Below are positions 35,789 through 46,525 of a DNA stretch of 64,000 nucleotides, piece by piece. The first letter of the stretch is position 1. Every line of letters starts with the position of its first letter. A model generated the notes under the pieces. The model made no database searches. It saw nothing but the letters and a program-made list of their open reading frames with translations, and had not been told where the DNA came from. This DNA comes from Bactrocera neohumeralis. Taxonomy: Eukaryota; Arthropoda; Insecta; Diptera; Tephritidae. Where the stretch lies: the NCBI RefSeq assembly GCF_024586455.1, contig NC_065922.1, forward strand, positions 25,168,089 through 25,232,088, given 5' to 3'. Both the position numbers and the translations under genes were made by a program.

Positions 35789-36335
35789 TTGGATGTTAGG
35801 CAGCTAAAAAGCGTTGGGGACGAGGTGCAACCTGAAGATGTTCAAGAGCTACCATTTCATCCAGAAAAACTACGGTTTGGGTTTGGTGTGGTTTGTGGGC
35901 CGGTGAAATCATCGATCTTTGGGACATTTGGTTTCAACAAAACGGCGCCACTTCCCACACATCGCGCCAATCAATGGATTTATTGAGAGAACACGGTGAG
36001 CAGACAATTTAACGTTTTGGTCGGTGGATTAACCACTAAGATCGTGTGATATCACACTGTTAGGATTTTTCCTATGGGAACATGTAAAGTCTAAAGTCTA
36101 CGCGGACAATCCCGCTTCAATTCAGGCCTTGGAGCAAAACATTACGCTTGTCTTTCGTCAGTTGCTAGTCGAAATGTTCGAACGAGTCATTGAAAATTGT
36201 ACCCAACGTATGGACTATCTGCGACGTAGCCGCTGTCAGCATTTGAAATAGATTATTATGATTAATAATCAAAAAATAAATGCCAAAGAATGTACTTTCG
36301 AAGGATAATAAACATTCCCCATTAAATTTGAAGTT
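35789..36335 (+). mobile_element. DD41D (rosa-like) relic, third lineage, 5' truncated
   Basis: The plus strand reads GDEVQPEDVQELPFHPEK (about 35816-35869), then a jump to a frame reading DLWDIWFQQNGATSHTSRQS (about 35917-35976) and MDLLREH. The residue at the second catalytic position is Asn instead of Asp (QQNGA). The rest is frameshifted and stop-ridden but follows the family to LRRSRCQHLK (about 36218-36247). The 3' tail ATGCCAAAGAATGTACTTTC, shared with the 51.9 and 54.1 kb copies, places these three in one lineage. Confidence 0.72.
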
Positions 36336-37925
36336 TGTGTGTTTTTTCTTTAAAAAAATATATTTTTTTTTTTTAAGCTCTATAATATTTTACTGAGATC
36401 ATCTCAAATCGAAAAATCAGCTATAGCTTATAAAAACGATCTCAACACAACCGAATTTATAAATTTGTATGTAAGTACGTAAGTGTTGCCATAAAAAAGA
36501 TTTGCAAACCAGTGACACAACAAATTGTTTTAGCAATAAATCGTGATTACACATTAAAATGCTCCGAGAAATATGCATGACAAATGCAAATACAATTGTT
36601 GGCGCGCATTTAAGTTTGAGTATTTAGTAGAATCTACAGTAAGTGTGCATGAAAATAGAGACTACTAAATTTTAAAATTAAAGTTCAGTTCAATATTGAG
36701 CAAAATGTTATAGGTTTCGAAAAAATTAGCTTAAATTTGAAAAAAATATTGGACTGATAGCGATAAGCAATAATAAAAAATTATTATATTATGTAAAAAT
36801 ATTGTTGAAAATCTAAAAAAAAATACAACAAGTTTAACGCGTGGAATCGAGGCCATATATCACAACTGATTTTTAAAAATATATCTGTAATATTTGGTAA
36901 GGGCATAAATAGCACTTTTAAGTTTTTTTGCATAACAGAAATACAATATTCTTGATATTAGACCTTAAAAACCAAAAACAGAAACGATTAAAAATTTATA
37001 AAACTTCTGTTCTAATATTAACATAATTACATTGAGTCAATTGATATTATTAATATGGCCGTCAACTGTTGCGAGTTGCAATAGCAGCTACTTTGGCACG
37101 TGGTTTATTCCAACGCCTTTATTTGTTGTAGTAAAAAGGCTATAATAAAGCTTCAACTAAGTAAGGGTCAATTAAATTTGCATTTTTGTATACATAGTAT
37201 ATATACATATGTATACATATTATATACACATGAAAAAAGAAACATACCTATAAATATAGCGATAAACTACGCGCTTTAAGTCACGTGGATATGCCAATCT
37301 TGCTTTTCGATTACTTACTAGATTTTATAGTAAAATAACGCCATCTCAAAAAAGGTTATAATTGAGAAGAAGAGAAGACTTAAGTCAACATTATCGAAGT
37401 AGCACAAGTATGCATTTATTGTGTGTAGCTTTGAATGTATGTATGTATATAATCGGATTATTCAATTTGCCAATTTGAAATCACATGAAAGCTAAGCAGA
37501 GTATAAAAATTTGCTTAAGCTAACAACCGATTCGTTTTAAGCAATTTCCACCTGAAGTGTGAATTTTAGCATCTATCCATATAATCGATTTATATGGATA
37601 AATAATATGGTAGAGCTTGCGAAATTTTTTCATATTTGTGATCGATTTCTAACTAAAAAAGTAAATTCGTATGAATGCCATAAACAGAAAACATATTAAA
37701 CGTTTTTAAAAGTTAGGTTAAGCTTCTGACATTAAAATAATTTAATACATAGATAATGAATCTTGTGTGGAAGACCTAAGCATACATATGTATATACTAT
37801 ATACTAAACGTCATAGAACTTATCGTTGTCCACATGCAAAAAAATATCAAAATATTTCTAAGCAAAGGTTAATGTCGGCAGGTTCAATGCTCAAGGACAG
37901 CGATTTCAATCAAAAATAAGTACAA
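36336..37925. other. AT-rich non-coding stretch
   Basis: No gene recognised. Microsatellites at 37190-37230 and 37786-37805. A TATA-like GAGTATAAAAATTTG lies at 37499-37513, but I see no initiator or open frame to go with it. Confidence 0.35.
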
Positions 37926-37929
37926 ACAT

Positions 37930-38245
37930 TAACTTCGGTTGCCGAGAAGCTATGCAGACCCTTCACAAAAAAAAAAATTCCTTACAAAAACTTTGATCGA
38001 TCAGTCTATACGGCAGCTAAATGCGCTATGTATAGTGATCCAATCAGAACAATTTCTTCGGAGATTACATCATTGTTTCGTGAATTTTATTCAGTTTACA
38101 TGGCAGCTGTATGTTATAGTGGTCCAATATCGGGCGTTCCAACAAATACGCAGATATACGGACGCACAGACGGACATGGCTAAATCAACTCAGCTAGTCA
38201 CGAAAATATACCTTCATAGGGCTTCGATATCGGAATATCAAAAAC
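37930..38245 (+). repeat. 154-bp-family element, shortened array
   Basis: Begins with ACTTCGGTTGCCGAGAAGCT and ACCCTTCACAAAAAA, a worn left terminus. Two anchor units follow (GGCAGCTAAATGCGC at 38012 and GGCAGCTGTATGTTATAG at 38102), only 90 bp apart, so about 64 bp was lost. It continues with ACGGACGCACAGACGGACAT GGCTAAATCAACTCAGCTAG. This GGACATGGCTAAATC/GACTCAGCT motif also appears inverted in the 28.4 and 59.9 kb copies and marks the region before the right terminus. Confidence 0.68.
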
Positions 38246-38261
38246 TTTCGGTGGGAGTATT

Positions 38262-38400
38262 TTTTTTCAAAATGTTCGTAAAAGTTAGAAAACCCGAGTT
38301 GATTTTGATACTAAATATTATATTTTTTACATGGAGTCTGAAAATTTGCGATACGATTATTTGCACTTTTATATTTTGGCAAGTAAACAGATTATAAAAT
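38262..38400 (+). repeat. Direct repeat, left copy, flanking a mariner relic
   Basis: TCAAAATGTTCGTAAAAGTT AGAAAACCCGAG ... ATATTATATTTTTTACATGG AGTCTG matches 39140-39260 on the other side of the mariner relic (TCAAAATGTTGGGAAAAGTT, AGTCTATG, TTTCACTTTTATTTTTTG). The same order of blocks is kept, with one ~20-bp gap. Confidence 0.6.
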
Positions 38401-38404
38401 ATTT

Positions 38405-39108
38405 AAATTTTGACAAAAAGGCACCCGGAAATTATAGTTAAACTCCTCGTGTAAATTTCAAAAAAATATATATTGCTAAGTTGGTAGGACTGTCTTAATT
38501 ACTATGCCAAATAAACTTACGGTGACTCAGTTTTAACAAAAACACAGACCTACGAGTGGCACAAAGCCTTCAAAGACGGTTGAGAGATCGTTGAAGACAT
38601 GCCTTGTTTTGGACGACCTTCGACCTCTGACTGAACTGATGAAAACATTAAAAAAGTAGTATGTTTGAAAATCGACAGGAAAGTATTAGAGAGATTGCAA
38701 GAGAGCTCGAGAGTCCGATCGAATGATTTTGGTGGATATGAATGTACTTGTATATGTATATATACATATATATGAAAATGAAGCTGAATTGTTTTCAAAA
38801 TGAGTACCGTAAACAAGTCTCTTTGGACATGCTTTATCGTGCGAATTCCGATCCCACATTCATGGAGAGCATTATAACTGCCAATGAAACATGGGTTTAT
38901 GAATTTGACATGTAAACAAGTCAACAATCATCGGACTGGAGGGAAAAAACGAGCCAAAACCAAAAAAAGACACGTCACAGCCACTCAAAAATCAAGGTGA
39001 TGCTCATTGTCTTTTCGATATTCCTGGTTTAGTGCATCATGAATTTGATCCGGAGGAAAAAACGGGCAATAAAGAGTTCTATTTGGGCTTATTGAGGCGT
39101 TGTAGCTT
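38405..39108 (+). mobile_element. Mariner relic (same family as the 57-kb copy)
   Basis: The left end TTTTGACAAAAAGGCACCCG GAAATTATAG matches the 56984 copy. The coding trace includes TYEWHKAFKDG then a stop (HTH-linker), MPCFGRPSTSD, QNEYRKQVSLDMLYRANSDP TFMESIITANETWVYEFDM (about 38798-38914), SQQSSDWREK, SHSKIKVMLIVFSIF and FDPEEKTGNKEFYLGLLRR (about 39044-39100). The first catalytic Asp is Asn (TANETW). A TATATGTATATATACATATATAT microsatellite interrupts the coding region at 38748-38774. The element stops at 39104-39108, where a TAGCTTCGGAGCAACCGAAG hairpin, the 154-family left terminus, follows. Confidence 0.75.
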
Positions 39109-39265
39109 CGGAGCAACCGAAGTTTTAATTTTTTCCTGTTCAAAATGTTGGGAAAAGTTATGAAAACCCAGTACACTATTTAAATTTGATAATGAATATT
39201 ATATTTTTTATAGGGAGTCTATGTTTCACTTTTATTTTTTGACATTTGAGAAGATTGTAAATTAA
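39109..39265 (+). repeat. 154-family terminal hairpin plus right copy of the direct repeat
   Basis: TAGCTTCGGAGCAACCGAAG TTTTAA is the inverted left terminus of the 154-bp family. It is followed directly by the second copy of the ~130-bp direct repeat seen at 38262-38400 (TCAAAATGTTGGGAAAAGTT through CACTTTTATTTTTTGACA). Confidence 0.55.
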
Positions 39266-39885
39266 ATATAATAATTATGAATATAATTTTTTATAGTTTG
39301 ATATTATTATCTGTTAGTTATTTATATATAAAATATTATTAGTAGTTTTTTTTATTATTATATAAAATTTACACACACATTCAGTGTTAAATGACAATTC
39401 AAGGTCAATCTAGTTAAATTAAATCATTCAGTAGTACTTTGAGGAGTAAGTAGATATATGACATTTTATTTGTACGGATTGATGTTATGAGTAGGTAGTT
39501 ATTTACAAATTTCAGAGAGTTCGAAGGTAACGGTAAAATGCTTTTAACAATTAATGGTTCTTCTTATTATTATTATTTCAATATTTAGTTTTTTTCGTGA
39601 AATTGTGCGCAATCAATTTTTAGGTGGATTGTTATGAAATTTATTTAATGATTATTGGGTCGAGGAAACATTTATGTATGTCACACATTGAGGTTTTTAT
39701 GAATATTAATTTTCTGTTTTAATTAATAATTATCTTTTAGTGAAAGCGAGGGTGGCTGGTGGTAATGCTTGATGCAGGTGGCTGGTGGCTGGTGAGGGGT
39801 TCTGGTGAATTCAACATTCATATGTATGTAAGTGCACATATACACGTATACACATACACATATTTGTAACGCATCGCTCGCTTAC
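39266..39885. other. AT-rich non-coding stretch next to the exon candidate
   Basis: Mostly A/T-rich. GGTGGCTGGTGGCTGGTG short tandem repeats lie at 39748-39800 and a CATATACACGTATACACATA microsatellite at 39836-39860. If 39886-40035 is an exon, this is the start of its downstream intron (minus strand). Confidence 0.35.
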
Positions 39886-40035
39886 CTTTTCATCGCCATT
39901 ACTGACGTTATTTGCCTCACCGCCATTTTGATTCGACGCTGACAATTCAACCGAAGATTTCGATTTCGATTTGGAGCGTCGCGATGAACGACAACGCAAA
40001 CTCTTCAATACAGATCTCGAACGAGAATTTGTGAG
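39886..40035 (-). CDS. Candidate host exon, SR-rich, 50 codons, phase 0-0
   Basis: The best host coding candidate in the window. On the minus strand a 150-bp segment is bounded by a splice acceptor (CTCTATATATCTTTCAAAAG before base 40035) and a donor (GATGAAAAG|GTAAGC, exon ending at 39886). It is exactly 50 codons, starting and ending between codons. The peptide starts LTNSRSRSVLKSLRCRSSRR, continues with SKSKSKSSVELSASNQNGGE and ends ANNVSNGDEK. It is Arg/Ser- then Asn/Gly-rich, likely disordered, and may contain basophilic-kinase sites (RRSKS). Composition is more GC-rich than the flanks. A symmetric phase makes it a possible cassette exon. I cannot name the gene. Confidence 0.55.
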
Positions 40036-40667
40036 CTTTTGAAAGATATATAGAGAAATATTTACAAAATAAGTATTTGAAATAGCAAGAAAATTACGAT
40101 TTAAGTAAACAAAACATGAAAAGCTGGTTTAGAAAATGAAAAACTTATGGGAAAAATGCTTTTAAAAATGAAAACAAAAACAGAAGTGAAGAACAGGTGA
40201 AAAAGATGTTGAGATGTGAAAACGATTTATGGCAATATACAAAATATGATTTTAATATTTATTTTTGCGGTGTTATCACATATATTATAAATTATTTTAT
40301 TATGTTTTGTGAGTTTATTTTAGTTACATTTAAGCTTTAACATTTTATTTAAAAAATTTATACATATTTATAAGCACATATGTAATATTAATTAACTTTT
40401 TATCATTGAGTAAAAATCAAAATTTTGCTTATTTTTAAGTCATTGTTAATACTAATCTAGTTTTTATTAGACTAAAAAAGTTGTCCAAATAGTCTAAAAG
40501 TATGCCAAATAGGAAATCAAAAATATTTTTATATTGTTTAATCCTAATAACATGTTAAACATACGGTTCGTAATTAAGGGAGCTGTGAACAAATTCCCCC
40601 TTGTGAAATTTAAGAAATCGTTTTTTTTTTTTTGTAATTTCGATAGGTTATGTAATATACGAAAATA
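40036..40667. other. AT-rich stretch upstream of the exon candidate
   Basis: Strongly A/T-rich with no recognisable gene. If the exon call is right this is the preceding intron on the minus strand. Confidence 0.35.
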
Positions 40668-41560
40668 CTGGGTAGCCGAAAAAGTATTTTCGTATTTCCA
40701 TATAGTGTTGGAAAGGTGAGACTTCATTTAACCGAGTTGAAGGAGGTTGGAAAAAAAGTTACAGCTGTTCAAAAATGAGTGAAAACAATTAAAAAATTCG
40801 CTATATTTTGAAATTTGTGTATAGAAAGTGAAGACTGCCACGCAAGCCATCAATGAAATTTTGTGAAGTTTACGGAGACGATGCTGTATCAGTTCGTGTA
40901 GCACAACAATGGTTCGCTCGCTTCGTTCTTGAAGTTTCGATATGAAAGATGCATCTCGCTCTGATTGTCCTATCGTTGAAAAAGTCGAAGAAATTATGGA
41001 AAATATTGATCAGGACTGTCACATAAGCAGCAATGACATCGCTAAGGAACTTAACATGAAAACCATTTAAAAAAGGCTTAAAAAATTCGCGATATTTTGA
41101 AATTTTCTGAAGCGAATGGTAAAAGGAGGCGAAAAGTGGATCAAATACGACAATAATGTGCGAAAAAGATCATGGTCCAAGCGTGGTGAAGCTCAACAAA
41201 TGGTCGCAAAGACAGGATTGGTGCCTCGAAAGGTTATGCCGAGTATTTGGTGGGATTGGAAAGGAATCATCAACTATGAGCTGCTCCAGCCTGGTCAAAC
41301 GATTGATTCTACATTTTACTGTCAACAACTGATGAGATTGAAGCAAGCAATCGAAAAAAAGGCCAGAACTGATCAACAGAAAGGGCTTCGTCTTCCATTA
41401 GGACAACGCTAGACCACACACATCTTTGATTACTCGCCAAAAACTGGGAGAGCTTGGCCGGGAAGTTTTGATGCATCCACCATAAAGCACTGACCTGGCA
41501 CCATAAGACTACCATTTGTTTCGGTCAATGCAGAACTCCCTTAATGGAGCATAGTTAGCT
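40668..41560 (+). mobile_element. Mariner relic, cecropia-type, internal deletion
   Basis: Starts after TA (40666-40667) with CTGGGTAGCCGAAAAAGTAT, a mariner-like terminus. The coding trace begins with a YILKFVYRK-like block near 40800 and DMKDASRSDCPIVEKVEEIM (about 40939-40998). It then skips the second half of the DNA-binding domain to an open frame, 41116-41412: GGEKWIKYDNNVRKRSWSKR, then IWWDWKGIINYELLQPGQT and YCQQLMRLKQAIEKK. The first catalytic Asp is Gly (GGEKW against the usual GDEKW). In the next frame DNARPHTSLITRQKL (second Asp at 41402) and DYHLFRSMQNSLN (third Asp at 41507) lie exactly 34 residues apart (DD34D). Motifs match the cecropia subfamily. The right end is missing. Confidence 0.8.
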
Positions 41561-43547
41561 TCAAGAGAAGCCTGTGAAAATTATTATTATTATTTTTTTT
41601 TATTGTAAGTCAGTGTACGGATAATATCTCCTAGTGAGAATATTTTGATAGGATTCGTCCACAGAGACTGCTGGAACCACTGCAGTAGTAGAAAAACTTG
41701 TTTTTTAATAGAAGCTCGCGTGTAATTCGAAATATAGTTATGTTTTTCTTCCAAAAATTCTTTAAAAAATCACGTCTTTGTGATTACAAATTTTTAATTC
41801 AAATGTTAATTAATTTTTAAGGCATTATTTGCATTCCTGGTATAAATATATATCCCCTAAAATGTTAAAACACTGTATAAAGTAGTTTCCTTTTTTAACT
41901 CTTAAAAATGGCTATTTATTAGGCCTCTTACGTGTCAACGTTGACGCAAAATATATTCCCTTACGAAAGCGATATTAAACTTTTTTTGAAAATTTAACAT
42001 TTCTTGCCTGATCTCTCACTTAATCAAAGTTTTGTGAGCTACTATAAACTATGTAACAATGAAAATCTCAATCCCAAAGGAGGACATTAAAAACTACATT
42101 TAAACAGTTAAAAAAAAAATTGGCAATATGGCAAAAAAAAAATAATTTTTATTAAAGGCAACAAATTATAGAAAACATTTGGAATCAAAGCCTTCCTATC
42201 ACTATAAATAAATTATATTTGATTTAAAACAATTACTTTCATATAACTTATCGCAAATATAGTTTTTTCCAAACTACTTTTCTCAACCGAACAACTTGGT
42301 AAGCCCTAATGCCTACCTACAAACTCATCTACGTATAAACATATACGTAAGCTATGTTTGAGGTCACTGCATTTCCGTTTTCGCACACATACTTACATAT
42401 ATGCATACATATAATTATTTTTCCCTACAACTTTCCAACAACCACAACCGACGACTACAAGTGCTAATGTCAAGCCGCAATGTGTTTGAGATGCGACAGG
42501 CATTGCTTTAATACATTATTATTATTTTTTTAATTTATTGATGACGGCAACAACGCTATTGCATTATTGTTTTCATATTTCCCTCTGCAACTTAACAACA
42601 ACAAGTGTTACTTGCTTAGGTAGCAGGCTGCGACTTTCCTGACAAGCTTAATGAATAAATTTCCGCCTACTTTGGTTGGGCGTGCGATTATGCGCAAGTG
42701 CAATGCCAACTAAAGGCATGTTTGAAAAAGTATTCACACAAGCGCAAATGTTTGCTTTTTTCATAATACAAGTACCAAATGTATGTGCTTACTTATGCAG
42801 ACGAGTGGCATGGGAGCAATGTAAGGTATTGTGTTGACTACTTTTCTTTTTTTTTTTTATTTTTTTCTCTGCGATTTTCTTTGTAAGAAACGCACTTCCT
42901 TCCCTTCCAACTTTGTAGCCAGGTTTTTTAATTGTTTTTTTTTTTATTTTTATTTTTTTTGTTTTTATTTGCTGTTGTGCGCTCCACTGACTGCGTATGG
43001 CGACAAACATTTAGTAATCATTAAGAAATGCTTTAGTGCTTTTAATGTTCGCGAAGGTTTAATAAAAATAATTCAAACTTTCCAACTATTCATTTTAAGC
43101 AAGTCTTTTGTTGTGTTACTATACAATGGTAAGTGTAAAGTAACATTTTTTCTGCCAAGCTTTCTCATCCCATATTAAGGTAACTCATACGCACCGACGT
43201 TTTCTTTAATTTTAGCTTCAAGTCTTAACAAAAAACCAATCCACTCAGTCACAATGTCGCCAACTTTTATAAATTACAACAACAATATTTTTCGAAATAT
43301 TTTTGTAATATTTTCGCGTTATGAATTCACCGTTATGCTCTGAATAGCACCGTTTATGATGTCTTCTTCTAAAATTCACTTATGTGCTAAATTAAACTCA
43401 TGCAAATGAGAAAATTTTGCAAATAAACTAACTATTTTCAACCAAATATGCACAAACAATATATTTTTCGCCTGTTACGCGACGAAAACTCTGATTTTTT
43501 TATAAATTACAAATTTGCTTAAATTTTCAACATTTTTTTATTTTTAG
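41561..43547. other. Non-coding stretch with a balanced island
   Basis: No gene recognised. From about 42280 to 43050 the sequence is balanced with CAACAACAAC and CA-rich words, plus long T-runs at 42849-42966, and is probably single-copy. Open frames at 42789-43178 derive from the T-runs and have no domain. Confidence 0.35.
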
Positions 43548-43602
43548 TTTTCTTTGAAGAAAGCATGCAAAGAGCGCATATCGCGGCGTAATTCGCACAG
43601 CA
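43548..43602 (+). CDS. Weak micro-exon candidate on the plus strand
   Basis: A 55-bp segment between a good acceptor (CATTTTTTTATTTTTAG at 43547) and a perfect donor core (GTAAGT at 43603). It has one open frame, FSLKKACKERISRRNSHS, entering in phase 0 and leaving with one base of the next codon. It is distinctly more GC-rich than its surroundings. A segment this short with splice-like ends can arise by chance, and it lies on the strand opposite to the SR-rich exon 3.5 kb away. I list it only as a candidate. Confidence 0.2.
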
Positions 43603-45060
43603 GTAAGTCAAGCGTGAAGTTCATTAAACTCTTGCTTGTTTAACATGTTCAGTAACGTACATATAACTGATGAACCGGAAACTAAGCAGTTTATGGGAGC
43701 AAGCCTTTGAAATATATTTTTTTTGGTTTAGGAAAGAAATTTAAATTCGCTTATGGTGATTAAATATGTTTAGGTACTCGTCCGCGAATACACGTGACCT
43801 CAACGCTTATGATGTAAAATTTAATTGCCTCTGCTGAAAGTTGGGTGTTAAAAATTTTGCAATTAAAAAATGGAGAATTTCGCAATTAACATGAGTTGTT
43901 GTTGAATTTTTTTGCAAAAATATTAAAAATATATTGCTTTACTTTTTAAGTATATAAATGAAGTGAAAATTATAATTAATTTACATATATACATATATGC
44001 ATGTATGTATATACATATGTATAACTAAACTATATATTTATATATAACTAAAAAAAACAAGTGTATAATGTATTTCAGCATTTTTTTAAGTTTTGCCTGT
44101 AACCCAGCCACATTTTAACATGTCTCTGTTAAACACATTCTAGCGGAATTATAAGATTTTCTCATATCCAGATATATTTATAGTCTATTCTGTAAACTAG
44201 TATCAGCTTGCTGACACATTTTGTTGCAATGTCTAAGCTGAAAATTTTTTTGTTTGCAGTGTTCTGATGAGCTTGACTTATCAAGCATACATATATTCTA
44301 CATATCCAAAGATCCACACAGTACTAACTGCTTGTGTGAATGGATTTTAATAACTTAATGTCAAGACGACTCATAAACACCACTTTCCCGCGACCTAAGC
44401 CCGTAGAAACAACTCTTTTCCTGGCACATCGATTATAGTACCAATTCCAACTTCTAAAGAGAAGATATATACATGTGTAGCTATCTCTTAGAATTTCTTC
44501 CAAAAAAATTAATTATATAAGAGGTTGCCACTTGTGACAACTTCTGTTTCGGGCTTTTTCGTATAACCTTGAGCTCTTCCAACGTTTCTATTCTTACTTA
44601 TTCTGTTCAATCCCATCGAAAACCCATCAAATCAGCTGTGTGCTCAGGTTTTTGGAAAGAAAAAAGTTGCGAATATGTCAACTCGACTTGTTATCAACTA
44701 TTATATCTATAATATAGATTATTTGACTAACTGTTTTACAATTTTTTTTTTCAACAAATAAACAGCAGCGCCACAGCAGTCAAGTCAACTCAGTGAAATA
44801 ATATATGAAGTCACTTCATTGACTATCGGCTGGATGGTAGTGAATGCAACAAAAAGGTATAAAAATCACGTATCAAGTGCAAATCAAATAACAACAAATC
44901 ACTGAAATGACAAATTAGAGCAGTGGCAGCTTAAGCGATAACAATAATGCCAACAAAACAGTACCTACAAAAGCACTAACTAACCATAGAAATCAATTAG
45001 TATTTAGAAAAATTACGTTTGTGTTGGGTACTCGTTTAAACATATGTATGTATATGTATA
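43603..45060. other. AT-rich non-coding stretch
   Basis: No gene recognised. Microsatellites ATACATATATGCATGTATGT at 43989-44010 and CATATGTATGTATATGTATA at 45041-45060. Confidence 0.35.
44856..44892 (+). promoter_or_regulatory. TATA-type core promoter candidate without visible gene
   Basis: GGTATAAAAATCACG (TATA at 44858) followed, 28 bp after the T of TATA, by AATCAAATAA (A at 44886), an acceptable spacing for an insect TATA/initiator pair. The downstream sequence is CAACAAATCACTGAAATGAC, resembling a short leader, but the first ATG (ATGACAAATTAG) closes after three codons. It may be a chance match, a dead promoter or the start of a non-coding RNA. Confidence 0.2.
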
Positions 45061-45214
45061 TCGTCGCCAAAAATTAAAAATAACATAACATCACTTTTCA
45101 AAGTTTACAGGCGAAAACAAAATTATAGAAACCACAAACTTGAGTTTTGGCTATAAAATGGGTATATTTCGGTTATGTCTGACAGTGGAAGCTAAAAAAT
45201 GTATATTACATATA

Positions 45215-46420
45215 TTGTGCCCAAAAAATAAGATGACATTGTATTTATTTTGAAAATTCTTTATTTATTCTTCCAAATCAATTTCATCCCCTTCAAAGCA
45301 ATCCCCTCCCGATGCAATGTACTTATGCCAACGGATTTTCCACTCTTCGAAACACTGGTTGTAGTCACTTTCCGGGATGGCCTTCACTTTGCTGCGGCTT
45401 GAATCTCCTCTATCGTATAAATTTCTTTTGAGCTTGGTGAACAGCTAGAAGTCGCACGGCGCCAGATCAGGTGAATACGGTGGTTGCGGAACGATATGGG
45501 TTGAGTTTTTGGCGAAATGATCACGAATTACGAGGGCAGTATGGGATGGTGCATTATCGTGGTGTAAAAACCAAGAATTGTCTTTCCGGCCTTTTTAGGC
45601 GGATAGCGTTACGCAAACGACGCATAACGTTCAAATAATATTCTTTGTAGACTGTTTGACCGGTTGGAAGGAATTATAATGCACAACACCACGACAATGG
45701 CAGAAAACAGTCAACATACCTTGATTTTTGAGCGACTTTGGCGCGATTTTTTAAGTCTCGGCTCTCTTTTAATATTTCGATTGATCGGTGGTTTCGGGGT
45801 CGTTCCATAGATGCAAGTCTCATTGCCAGTTATAATGCATTTCATGACACCCTTTGAAAAGCATCGTTTCACACACTTCAACGCGACGCCTTTTTTCCAA
45901 AAAATTCAATTTTTTCGGTACCAATCGAGATTTGATGCGCTGAAGGCCCAAAACATCCTTCAAAATGGTATTGGCTGAGCCTTTCGATATGTCAACTTCA
46001 TCAGCAAGGTCTCTAATTGTTAATCGACGGTTTTTCAACACCAAATCTTTGATTTGTTGAACATGAGCTTCGTCGGTTGAGGTTGATGGTCGCCCTGGAC
46101 GCTCTTCGTCTTCGACACGTTCACGGCCGGCTTGGAACTCACTATACCACTTGTAAACATTTTTTTTAGACATAGCCTCATCACCAAAGGCTTTCTGCAC
46201 AATCCTCAACGTATCCACAGCAGAAAATTGATTCCGTAAACAAAATTTAATGCAAATTCTTTGCTCAACAAATTTCGACATCGCAAAAAACGAAAAACTC
46301 ACTTTTAGCAGCTCACAAAAGTGTGACTGACAGTACTACCAACCTAAAAAAAAATAATTCTCCAAATCCTTCGACGCGCGCAGTTTAAATTCAAATGTCA
46401 CCTTATTTTTTGGGCACAGA
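45215..46420 (-). mobile_element. Mariner element, full length, inactivated
   Basis: About 1.2 kb with both terminal inverted repeats. The left is TTGTGCCCAAAAAATAAGAT GACATT. The right, read inward, is TCTGTGCCCAAAAAATAAGG TGACATT. TA target sites lie at 45213-45214 and 46421-46422. The transposase runs on the minus strand and is recognisable from start to end. Both termini differ by few bases, so this is one of the younger insertions in the window, and it sits inside an R3 repeat copy. Confidence 0.88.
45240..46302 (-). pseudogene. Mariner DD34D transposase with frameshifts and a stop
   Basis: Intact from MSFSFFAMSKFVEQRICIKF through the whole N-terminal DNA-binding domain in 46302-45820: FGDEAMSKKNVYKWYSEFQA, RERVEDEERPGRPSTSTDEA, IRDLADEVDISKGSANTILK, RLVPKKLNFLEKRRRVEVCE. 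The frame is then lost just before the first catalytic block. Further on FLHHDNAPSHTALVIRDHFA (second Asp in HHDNAP, about 45570-45515) and PPYSPDLAPCDF then a stop (third Asp) lie 34 residues apart, the DD34D signature. The C-terminal end AIPESDYNQCFEEWKIRWHK and YIASGGDCFEGDEIDLEE is readable. A frameshift after residue ~150 plus a TAG after CDF disable it. Confidence 0.85.
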
Positions 46421-46525
46421 TAATATGATGTAGTGAATAGTAAGCAATGAAAAACTCAATTTCGATTTTTTTGATGATACGTTGTTTTACATTTTAGGTG
46501 ACAATATGTATTTGAGTGGGGAAAA

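Larger units (their letters stand above)
45061..46525 (+). repeat. R3 dispersed repeat, copy 2, split by a mariner
   Basis: The left half (45061-45214: CACTTTTCAAAGTTTACAGG, GAGTTTTGGCTATAAAATGG) and right half (46421-46525: CTCAATTTCGATTTTTTTGA, GATACGTTGTTTTACATTTT, AGGTGACAATATG) join into the order seen in the uninterrupted copy at 5415-5685. The intervening 1.2 kb is a complete mariner with TA at each side. The nesting shows that R3 was present before the mariner inserted. Confidence 0.65.

Noticed and set aside
42789..43178. Frames rich in Phe (+) or Lys (-)
   Set aside because: Produced by long T-runs at 42849-42966.
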